A DNA stretch of 35,200 bases from Candidatus Nomurabacteria bacterium (GTDB lineage Bacteria; Patescibacteriota; Minisyncoccia; Phycocordibacterales; SBAW01), in contig CALREG010000002.1 in assembly GCA_943355135.1 (NCBI GenBank), forward strand, positions 1 through 35,200. The letters are read 5' to 3'. Both the position numbers and the translations under genes were made by a program. Positions 22,957 to 29,447 of this stretch are shown piece after piece. The notes under the pieces were generated by a model, which had not been told where the DNA came from, did no database searches, and worked only from the letters and a program-made list of their open reading frames with translations. How positions within the stretch are numbered: the stretch's first letter is position 1; the number at the start of each line of letters is the position of its first letter.

Positions 22957-23508
22957 TCATGCCGCGTAATCGTCCTTTGAGACGTGGCTTTCGAGCAGCT
23001 CTTTCAGTTTTTTCAGTCCCCTGTGGATGCGTACGCTGACGGCATTTTCTTTCTCCCCCACTATGTCACCTATCTCTTTTGGAGAAAGACCTTCAACATA
23101 GCGCAGGGATATCGCCTCGCGATACCCGTCGGGGAGTTCTTTGAGCGCCGCCATGGCGCGCTTGCCATCAAAACGCTCTATCGCCGCTTCGAGCGTGTTG
23201 CTCTCGTCCGGCGGCAGGAGGTCCTCTACACTGCGGGTATCATCCTCGCCGCCCACCATGGCTTCGAGCGACACCGACTTTTTGCGGCGATACTCGTCGA
23301 TGATGAGGTGACGGAGCGTACGATACAAGAACGGGCGCCACTCCCGCACCTCGCCTCCCTTTTGAGCGTACTCCCAGACCTTCATGAAGCACTCCTGCGT
23401 CAGCTCAAGCGCCTTCTCCCGGTCGGGGAGGCGCATAGACGCATGGCGGAAGAGTTCATCATTATAGGCCTCAAAAGCCGCTTCAAAGTCTTTCTGGAGA
23501 TCCCTCAT
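22957..23508 (-). CDS. ECF-type RNA polymerase sigma factor
   Basis: The 183-residue protein has sigma-70 region 2 (ALELTQECFMKVWEYAQKGGE, FLYRTLRHLIIDEYRRKKS) and region 4 (LKELPDGYREAISLRYVEGLSPKEIGDIVGEKENAVSVRIHRGLKKLKELL), with a helix-turn-helix in the latter. The linker LEAMVGGEDDTRSVEDLLPPDES is acidic. It is cotranscribed with the DUF5667 gene and divergent from the cupredoxin-like gene. A TATAGT box lies 14 nt before the ATG. Confidence 0.92.
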   Translation of the reverse strand: MRDLQKDFEAAFEAYNDELFRHASMRLPDREKALELTQECFMKVWEYAQKGGEVREWRPFLYRTLRHLIIDEYRRKKSVSLEAMVGGEDDTRSVEDLLPPDESNTLEAAIERFDGKRAMAALKELPDGYREAISLRYVEGLSPKEIGDIVGEKENAVSVRIHRGLKKLKELLESHVSKDDYAA

Positions 23509-23559
23509 ATACAGACGGTTACACTATAGCCTTTCTTTCAGTATGATACACTCGCTTTT

Positions 23560-24021
23560 ATGAATAAGTGGATACTCGTTGTAGTGGGCGCTGCAGTAGT
23601 AGGTGCCGCCGGCTTTTTCTATTTCTCACCGCAAGAACCCGCACCCGTATATCAAGAGCAGGAGGAAGCGCCTGGCATGGGTGTCGTCGGAGCCGCAGAG
23701 GACGACACTGACCCGTTTGATATAGAGACCGTCTTCGATGGCGAAAAGTTTACTCCGTCGGAACTGACGATTAAAAAAGGTACGCGAGTACGATTTTACA
23801 ACGGCTCTACCATCGGCATCTGGCCCGCGTCCGGAGTCCACCCCACCCACACACTGTATCCGGAAAAGCAGTCTACCGATTGTTTAGGAAGTTCCTTTGA
23901 TTCCTGCGGCAACCTAAACCCCGGGGACTTTTTTGACTTCACCTTCAACTACACAGGTCAGTGGCGCTATCACGACCATAGCCACGCGTACTACACCGGC
24001 GTGATTACGGTTACCGAATAG
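23560..24021 (+). CDS. Cupredoxin-like extracytoplasmic protein
   Basis: The 153-residue protein has an N-terminal membrane anchor (residues 4-22) and an acidic linker. One cupredoxin-like domain follows: FDGEKFTPSELTIKKGTRVRFYNGS, then HPTHTLYP (H94, H97) and GQWRYHDHSHAYYTGVITV (H138, H140, H142). Aligned to the usual Y-x-C-x-x-H-x-x-M-x-G loop, the copper-ligand Cys is Asp139 and the axial Met is Tyr145. A classical blue copper site is therefore not expected, though a His-rich site could still bind copper. C108 and C116 may form a disulfide. The last 11 bp overlap the convergent malic enzyme gene. Confidence 0.85.
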   Translation: MNKWILVVVGAAVVGAAGFFYFSPQEPAPVYQEQEEAPGMGVVGAAEDDTDPFDIETVFDGEKFTPSELTIKKGTRVRFYNGSTIGIWPASGVHPTHTLYPEKQSTDCLGSSFDSCGNLNPGDFFDFTFNYTGQWRYHDHSHAYYTGVITVTE

Positions 24022-25159
24022 CTTTAGCCACCGCTTGCGCGACGCCTTTGTCGAACGGTCCAGGGACTACGCGCTCGGCGGTTGGTCTTTTTACCAGCGC
24101 GGCGAGATTTTTGGCCGCTTTAATTTTCATTGCATCAGTAATTTGACGCACGCGGTTGTCCAAAGCCCCGCGGAAGATGCCGGGGAATGCGAGGGAGTTG
24201 TTGATTTGATTGGGAAAGTCGGAGCGCCCCGTACCCACCACTGCCGCACCTGCCGCACGAGCGACATCGGGCATAATTTCGGGCGTCGGGTTTGCCATGG
24301 CAAAAATAATCGACTTTGGCGCCATCGTTTTGACCATTGCTGCAGTCAAAACACCGGGTTTTGAAACACCGACAAACACATCAGCGCCCACCAGAGCATC
24401 GGCAAGACTCCCGCCTTTTGTGGCCACAATAACGCCATCTTTAAGAAGTTTTTGTTTTGTTGTATTCAACTCCTTCCTCCCCTTCCAGACCACGCCCTCG
24501 CTATCAATCGCAACAATGTCAGCATGAGGCGCCCACTGTTTGATGAGCTTCATCACCGCAACCCCCGCTGCACCCACACCGCTCACCACAATCTTGAGCC
24601 CTTTCGGATTTTTCTTGACCACTTTGAGTGCATTGATGAGCGCCGCAAGTACCACCACCGCGGTGCCGTGCTGGTCGTCGTGCATCACGGGGATGTCGAG
24701 ACGTTTTTTCAACTCCTCTTCTATATAAAAGCACTTTGGTGCGGCGATATCCTCTAAGTTGATGCCGCCGAATACCGGAGCAATTGCCATCACCACCTCG
24801 ATTATCTTGTCTGGGTCTTGGGTGTCGAGCACTATGGGGAATGCATCTACATCGGCAAAAGTTTTAAACAGCGCGCACTTCCCCTCCATCACTGGCAACG
24901 CGCCATAAGGGCCGATGTTGCCGAGGCCGAGCACCGCCGAGCCGTCAGATATGACCGCGATCATCTTGCCTTTGATTGTGTAGTCGCGCGTAAGATTTTT
25001 ATGTTTGGCCAAGAGCGAGGAGACTGCCGCAACCCCCGGCGTATAGACGAGCGAGAGTTCTGCACGGCTCTTTATCTGCATGGCACCTTGTATGCGGATT
25101 TTGCCCCCGAGTTTTTTATGCAGCGCAACAGCCTCTTTATTTACATCTTTTTTGGACAT
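24011..25159 (-). CDS. NAD(P)-dependent malic enzyme
   Basis: The 382-residue protein decarboxylates malate to pyruvate. The motifs seen are SLVYTPGVAAVS (catalytic Tyr), KGKMIAVISDGSAVLGLGNIGP, MEGKCALFKTFADVDAFPI (catalytic Lys), NLEDIAAPKCF and PVMHDDQHGTAVVVLAAL (metal-binding Asp). The Rossmann loop VVSGVGAAGVAVMK and FAMANPTPEIMPD are also present. The length matches the short bacterial form without a phosphotransacetylase domain. The enzyme links malate to pyruvate in a cell probably lacking a full TCA cycle (inference). TATACT lies 7 nt before the ATG, so it is probably leaderless. Confidence 0.95.
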   Translation of the reverse strand: MSKKDVNKEAVALHKKLGGKIRIQGAMQIKSRAELSLVYTPGVAAVSSLLAKHKNLTRDYTIKGKMIAVISDGSAVLGLGNIGPYGALPVMEGKCALFKTFADVDAFPIVLDTQDPDKIIEVVMAIAPVFGGINLEDIAAPKCFYIEEELKKRLDIPVMHDDQHGTAVVVLAALINALKVVKKNPKGLKIVVSGVGAAGVAVMKLIKQWAPHADIVAIDSEGVVWKGRKELNTTKQKLLKDGVIVATKGGSLADALVGADVFVGVSKPGVLTAAMVKTMAPKSIIFAMANPTPEIMPDVARAAGAAVVGTGRSDFPNQINNSLAFPGIFRGALDNRVRQITDAMKIKAAKNLAALVKRPTAERVVPGPFDKGVAQAVAKAIR

Positions 25160-25166
25160 GGGGCAA

Positions 25167-25172
25167 AGTATA
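25167..25172 (-). promoter_or_regulatory. -10 box of the malic enzyme gene
   Basis: TATACT on the minus strand, 7 nt from the ATG, just after the GtrA terminator. No Shine-Dalgarno site is present. Confidence 0.5.
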
Positions 25173-25183
25173 TATCAAAAGAA

Positions 25184-25209
25184 AAAGCCCGCCTATGTAA
25201 GCGGGCTTT
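25184..25209 (-). terminator. Terminator of the GtrA-like gene, overlapping its stop codon
   Basis: AAAGCCCGC/GCGGGCTTT forms a 9-bp stem with an 8-nt loop. The GtrA stop (TAG at 25195-25193) lies in the loop, and the last sense codons (S-P-L-T) are part of the stem and loop. A T-rich tail follows on the minus strand. Confidence 0.8.
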
Positions 25210-25591
25210 GCCATGGGGCTCGACCTGTAAATATCCAGCGCTTCATTACAAAGCTCCAGACTGGCACAAGCACAAGTACCGCGACTCCCCAATCCTGCTC
25301 GACCAGGACCGCAAGGGCTGCAAGCAACCGTAGCCCCAGGTTTGGAGACTTGAGCAACAAGAAGGTTATTGCTTGCTGTCGCGGCGGCGTCATACCAACA
25401 CCAAAGGTGATATGCCGATGTCCAAAGAAACTGAGTGGGTAGCCGAGTACCGCGCCCGCGAGTGCTGCAGTGAGAGCCTGCCCGCGACCATAGTGATACA
25501 GTACAAAACTTACTGTCAAAACATCGACGACTCCCGCACACATCCCAACTGGGACAAAGCGCAAGAAGCGGTATGCATCGATTTTGAACAT
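25193..25591 (-). CDS. GtrA-like membrane protein
   Basis: The 132-residue protein has four membrane helices in GtrA-family layout: FLRFVPVGMCAGVVDVLTVSFVL, ALAGAVLGYPLSFFGHRHITFG, LGLRLLAALAVLVEQD and VAVLVLVPVWSFVMKRWIFTG. The two loop motifs (F-x-HRxITF and KRWIF) match the N-F--R-W-F signatures of GtrA. Family members are linked to lipid-linked sugar translocation or polysaccharide synthesis. The ATG at 25591 has a purine-rich upstream region (GGGAGAAAGGG). It is divergent from recG. Confidence 0.85.
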   Translation of the reverse strand: MFKIDAYRFLRFVPVGMCAGVVDVLTVSFVLYHYGRGQALTAALAGAVLGYPLSFFGHRHITFGVGMTPPRQQAITFLLLKSPNLGLRLLAALAVLVEQDWGVAVLVLVPVWSFVMKRWIFTGRAPWQSPLT

Positions 25592-25619
25592 CTGCCCTTT
25601 CTCCCTTCTCCGCCTGTAT

Positions 25620-25628
25620 TGGTATACT
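25620..25628 (+). promoter_or_regulatory. Extended -10 promoter of recG
   Basis: TGG-TATACT lies 6 nt before the recG ATG at 25635. There is no ribosome-binding site, which fits a leaderless message. Confidence 0.6.
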
Positions 25629-25634
25629 CAGCCC

Positions 25635-27806
25635 ATGCTTCTGTCAAACAGCCTGACCGAACACTTTCGCCTGACAGACCAACAAAAGTCGGCGCTCAAC
25701 AAGCTTGGTATCAAAACTTTGCGCGACCTTTTGTACCACTTCCCCTCGCGCTACGACATCGCCGGCGGCGAGGCGACCATCACCGGACTAATGAGCGGGC
25801 AAGAAGCGGCTATCATCGGCACACTGGAGAAGTTGGAGGCAAAAAAGTCGTGGAAGTCGCGCGTCCCCATGACCGAAGGATATTTACAAGACGCGACGGG
25901 CAAAATAAAACTGCGATGGTTCAACCAGCCATATATTGCCAAGATGTACGCCAGCGGCACACTCGTGCGCGCGGTGGGCAAAGTAACGGGGAGCGAGGGC
26001 AAGTTGTATTTGGCAAATCCGCAGCTCCAGAAAATTTCTGCCACAGAAGCTGGGTTGTTTGCTTCTCAGAAAAGTCCTGAAAAAAAGGAGGCGGACTTTT
26101 CTGCCATATCCGACCTCTTTGCTGTCTATCCAGAGAGCAGCGGAGTAACCTCGCTTTGGTTCCGCAGTGCAGTAAAGAAAGTTTTTGACGCTGGTGTGCT
26201 TGATAACTCAGAGGACGCTATCCCGGCACCACTTCTTAAAAAATATAATCTCCCTACCTTGCGCACCGCGCTCATTTGGGTGCATCAGCCCAAGGAGGCT
26301 AAGCAAGCCGACGCTGCGCGCAAGCGCTTTGCATTTGAGGAAGTGTTTATGATCCAACTGGAGCGTCAGCGCGAGCGCGTCCTGCAATCAAAAGAAAAAA
26401 GTTTTTCTATCGAAGCAACACATAAAGATATTGCTGAGTTTATGGCGGAATTTCCGTTCGAAGCGACCGCCGCGCAAAAAAAAGCAGTCGAAGCAATCCT
26501 CGGCGACATGCGCGCGGGGCACCCGATGTCGCGCCTGCTCGAGGGTGATGTTGGCTCGGGCAAGACGGCCGTCGCTGCAGTTGCAGCATATGCAGCGGTA
26601 CATACGCGGCCGCCATCACAAAGTTTTGGCACACTCCAAGTGGCGTACATGGCGCCGACCGAAATTTTGGCCAAGCAACATTTTGAGTCATTCATCAAAT
26701 TTTTTACTCACTTCCCTATCAACATCGGGCTCATCACCGGCTCGGGGTGCTACAAATTCCCCTCCAAGGTATCCGGCGGGGTCACCAACATCTCCCGCAC
26801 GCAACTTTTAAAATGGGTTGCAAATGGCGAAATCCCCGTACTCATCGGCACGCACGCGCTGATTGAAAAGGCGGTGCAGTTTAAGCACCTCGCGCTTGTG
26901 GTCATCGACGAGCAGCATCGTTTTGGCACCAACCAGCGTCGCAAGCTAGCAAAGAAAGACAAGCAACTCCCCCATTTGCTTAGTATGACCGCCACGCCCA
27001 TCCCGCGCACGCTGGCGCTCACTATATATGGAGACCTCGACCTGACCCTGCTTGATGAGATGCCACCAGGGCGTAAGCGGATTATTACGCAGATAGTAAA
27101 GCCCACAGAACGTAAGGCGGCGTACGAACACATGCGCAAAGAATTAGAAACGGGACAACAAGCCTATGTGATATGCCCGCGGATTGATGAGCCAGACCCT
27201 GATAAGGCGTTTGCTCTGCAAGCCAAGTCCGTCAAAGCCGAGGCAAAACGACTTAAAAAAGATATCTTCCCTGAATACGAAATTGATATCCTCCACTCCA
27301 AAATGACGCCGAAGGAGAAGGATGATGTGATGGCGCAGTTTTCCAATCACGAAATAGATATATTAGTCGCCACCTCGGTGGTCGAAGTGGGCGTCAATGT
27401 ACCCAACGCAACACTGATTATGATAGAAGGTGCGGAGCGCTTTGGCCTCTCGCAGCTGCACCAGCTGCGCGGGCGCGTCGTGCGTTCAAACCATCAGGCA
27501 TATTGTTTTGTGGTGCCCGAGAGTAAAGGCGAGTCGACTATGGCGCGACTTAAAGCGCTTGTTACTGCCAAAAACGGATTCGAACTCGCCGAGCAAGACC
27601 TACTGCAACGCGGACCGGGCGAGTTGAGTGGGCGCAAGCAGTGGGGTATCTCGGACATTGGTATGGAAGCGCTTAAAAATTTGAAACTGGTAGAAGCCGC
27701 GCGCACCGAGGCGCTCGCGCTCATTAAAAAAGACGAGACTCTCGCCGCCTATCCACTGCTCTCACAACTAGTAGATGAGCGTGCGCGACAGACACACTTG
27801 GAATAG
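25635..27806 (+). CDS. recG: ATP-dependent DNA helicase RecG
   Basis: The protein has 723 residues from the ATG at 25635. An upstream in-frame ATG at 25584 is rejected because the -10 box lies between the two. The wedge OB domain includes LYHFPSRYD and KIKLRWFNQPYIA. The helicase motifs are GDVGSGKTAVAAVAAY (I), YMAPTEILAKQHF (Ia), VVIDEQHRFG (II), MTATPIPRTLALTIYGDLD (III), LVATSVVEVGVNVPNAT (V) and EGAERFGLSQLHQLRGRVVR (VI). RecG remodels stalled forks and branched DNA. The C-terminal GPGELSGRKQWGISDI is also diagnostic. A tRNA-Ile gene follows on the other strand. Confidence 0.95.
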   Translation: MLLSNSLTEHFRLTDQQKSALNKLGIKTLRDLLYHFPSRYDIAGGEATITGLMSGQEAAIIGTLEKLEAKKSWKSRVPMTEGYLQDATGKIKLRWFNQPYIAKMYASGTLVRAVGKVTGSEGKLYLANPQLQKISATEAGLFASQKSPEKKEADFSAISDLFAVYPESSGVTSLWFRSAVKKVFDAGVLDNSEDAIPAPLLKKYNLPTLRTALIWVHQPKEAKQADAARKRFAFEEVFMIQLERQRERVLQSKEKSFSIEATHKDIAEFMAEFPFEATAAQKKAVEAILGDMRAGHPMSRLLEGDVGSGKTAVAAVAAYAAVHTRPPSQSFGTLQVAYMAPTEILAKQHFESFIKFFTHFPINIGLITGSGCYKFPSKVSGGVTNISRTQLLKWVANGEIPVLIGTHALIEKAVQFKHLALVVIDEQHRFGTNQRRKLAKKDKQLPHLLSMTATPIPRTLALTIYGDLDLTLLDEMPPGRKRIITQIVKPTERKAAYEHMRKELETGQQAYVICPRIDEPDPDKAFALQAKSVKAEAKRLKKDIFPEYEIDILHSKMTPKEKDDVMAQFSNHEIDILVATSVVEVGVNVPNATLIMIEGAERFGLSQLHQLRGRVVRSNHQAYCFVVPESKGESTMARLKALVTAKNGFELAEQDLLQRGPGELSGRKQWGISDIGMEALKNLKLVEAARTEALALIKKDETLAAYPLLSQLVDERARQTHLE

Positions 27807-27811
27807 TTTTG

Positions 27812-27883
27812 TGGGCGCGGAGGGACTCGAACCCCCAACCACGGATGTATAAGATCCGGGCTCTACCATTGAGCTACGCGCCC
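27812..27883 (-). tRNA. tRNA-Ile(UAU)
   Basis: Acceptor GGGCGCG/CGCGCCC with discriminator A, D arm GCTC-AATGGTA-GAGC, anticodon stem CGGAT/ATCCG with loop CTTATAC (anticodon TAT) and T arm GGGGG-TTCGAGT-CCCTC. It reads AUA directly. Most bacteria instead use a CAU tRNA modified to lysidine. CCA is not encoded. Confidence 0.92.
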
Positions 27884-27893
27884 ACCAGCTACT

Positions 27894-28091
27894 TTACTGT
27901 AGAATCTCCGATTTTAAAACATCTATCGTCATCATGATTTTTTCGTACAAATCACGATTATGAACCCAGATCGAACAGGTGCCTTGGCCAAATCTGCCTT
28001 TATAATTTCTGCGCTTATTGATTGCACCATTTGAAGGTTCGGTTATCCACATCTCTACCCGAAACCGCCTCAGCGTGCTACCATCGCGCAA
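27894..28091 (-). pseudogene. Probable truncated LAGLIDADG-like protein (C-terminal remnant)
   Basis: The open frame (65 residues, TTG start, or shorter) has no good start signal. Its second half, INKRRNYKGRFGQGTCSIWV followed by HNRDLYEKIMMTIDVLK, resembles the C-terminal part of the same CPR family as the gene at 456-986, where the corresponding part is YGTLRVKVRSGTDLRRQILGSIQKLK. The N-terminal LYWGEG and F-NSDP parts are missing, and an in-frame stop lies directly upstream. Like the intact member, it sits on the minus strand beside a tRNA gene. It may be the remains of a mobile gene truncated at the 5' side. The upstream region of pyrB overlaps it. Confidence 0.45.
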
Positions 28092-28118
28092 GATTTACCG
28101 TTCAATAGGAGGAAGGCA

Positions 28119-29067
28119 ATGGGGTTACTGAAAGGCCACTCAATACTTGAGTCGCAGCAGTTTGCTCGACCAGGTGTATTACAAGAGCTCTTCGATCGCA
28201 CTAAGCACTACGAAGTGATGCTCAAAGAAGGGCGTAGGCCGCCTTCGCCCGCCAACTGGCGCGTGGGCACCGCCTTCTACGAAGCGAGTACGCGCACGCG
28301 GTGGTCGTTCGAAGCGGCGGCACTCAACTTGGGCGCCACCTGCATCAGTACCGAAAATGCGGGCGAGTTCTCCTCCTCTTCGAAGGGTGAGCGGCTCGAA
28401 CACTCGATGCGGGTCATCTCGGCGTATGTGGGCATCATCATCCTGCGGCACAAGCAGGACGATGCGGCCGAACGCGCGCGACTACTTGCAGAGCCTCGAC
28501 CGCGACACGCGCATCATCAACGCGGGCTGTGGCAAAGGGCAACACCCAACGCAAGCCGCGCTCGACATCGTCACCATCAACAAAGAGCTCGGCCGCACGC
28601 AAGACCTCCGACTCCTTATTGCTGGAGACCTCGCACGCGGACGAACAGCTCGGAGCCTCGCCTACCTGATGGGCCGACAGCCTGGCGTGTCGATAGACTT
28701 TGTGTCCCCCGCCGAACTGGCGATGGGGCACGACATGCTGGCATATCTCAAGCGCCACAACACGCCCTATCGGCAACTACACTCGCTCGATGATGCTATC
28801 GCCGAGGCCGATGTGGTGTACATGACCCGCGTGCAGAAAGAGCGTCCTCTCGAAGGTGTGAGCCTCTCGCAGTTGGACATCGACTGCTTTAAGCTCACGG
28901 TCAAACGCGCGCAGCGGATGAAGCCCGGCTCGTGCATCATGCACCCGATGCCTATCGTGGACGAGATCGAAGAGGGTGTTGAGCGTATGGTGCACGCGGC
29001 GTACTTTCGTCAGTCGGACAACGGCGTGCCGGTGCGTATGGCGCTGCTCGACATGATGATGTCGTAA
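28119..29067 (+). pseudogene. pyrB: Aspartate carbamoyltransferase, frameshifted in a CG repeat
   Basis: Two overlapping frames together encode one aspartate carbamoyltransferase of about 316 residues. The first frame gives ASTRTRWSFEAAALNLGA (carbamoyl-phosphate loop), SSSSKGERLEHSMRVIS and VGIIILRH. The second resumes at RDYLQSLDRDTRIINAG and gives GKGQHPTQAALDI, AGDLARGRTARSLAY and MHPMPIVDEIEEGVE. HPTQ marks aspartate, not ornithine, carbamoyltransferase. The switch falls in (CG)4 at 28473-28480. One added CG unit would restore a continuous frame. The usual HPLPR motif reads HPMPI, and INAGDG reads INAGCG, so selection may be relaxed. A strong ribosome-binding site (AGGAGGAAGG) precedes the ATG and a terminator follows. 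It may be a pseudogene, a slippage-controlled gene or a sequencing error. Confidence 0.85.
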
Positions 29068-29073
29068 CCTACT

Positions 29074-29099
29074 CCTCCCCCGCAACGGGGAGGTTTTTT
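29074..29099 (+). terminator. Terminator of pyrB
   Basis: CCTCCCC/GGGGAGG with a 6-nt loop, followed by TTTTTT. Confidence 0.88.
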
Positions 29100-29112
29100 A
29101 TTTTAAAAAACG

Positions 29113-29121
29113 TGGTATGGT
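29113..29121 (+). promoter_or_regulatory. Extended -10 promoter of the small membrane gene
   Basis: TGG-TATGGT lies directly after the pyrB terminator. The predicted leader is about 32 nt and carries a GGGGA ribosome-binding site. Confidence 0.45.
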
Positions 29122-29159
29122 ATTTGCAGACGTCCACTAACGTATACGGGGAAACAAGC

Positions 29160-29405
29160 ATGAACGCTCACACACAGCATGCGTACGATTTGTCTCGGCC
29201 ACGCTTTCTCAAAATGGTGGGCTGGCTTCTGCTCGCAGCAATTCTCTCAGCCATTGCGGGCATCTATGGCCACAAAATATTTTTTGCAATCACCATAATC
29301 AGCGTGTGGGTCACGTTGATCAGCACCGGAATAGTCGCGTGGGATGCCTATCAAAAGTGGCGCTACCACTATGTGCCCCACACGCGCGAGTACATTCGCG
29401 AATAG
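29160..29405 (+). CDS. Small membrane protein, 81 residues
   Basis: From the ATG at 29160 (GGGGAAACAAGC upstream) the protein begins MNAHTQHAYDLSRPRFLKMV. It has two membrane helices, WLLLAAILSAIAGIYG and IFFAITIISVWVTLISTGIVAW, and ends in a basic, aromatic tail (YQKWRYHYVPHTREYIRE). I recognise no family. It stands alone with its own promoter and terminator, between pyrB and convergent ftsH. Confidence 0.7.
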   Translation: MNAHTQHAYDLSRPRFLKMVGWLLLAAILSAIAGIYGHKIFFAITIISVWVTLISTGIVAWDAYQKWRYHYVPHTREYIRE

Positions 29406-29412
29406 CAGCTCT

Positions 29413-29439
29413 ATCCCCTCCTTTGTGGAGGGGATTTTT
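29413..29439 (+). terminator. Terminator of the 81-residue membrane gene
   Basis: ATCCCCTCC/GGAGGGGAT with a 5-nt loop, then TTTTTATTTT. It lies between convergent genes and may also serve ftsH. Confidence 0.85.
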
Positions 29440-29447
29440 ATTTTCTA

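Noticed and set aside
25373..26080. 235-codon plus-strand open frame across the GtrA gene and the recG start
   Set aside because: It lies antisense to GtrA and then out of frame with RecG, both of which have clear family motifs.
28119..29067. Ornithine carbamoyltransferase as an alternative call for pyrB
   Set aside because: HPTQ (not HPCQ), SSSSKGE and the HPMP-x-VDEI segment fit aspartate carbamoyltransferase.
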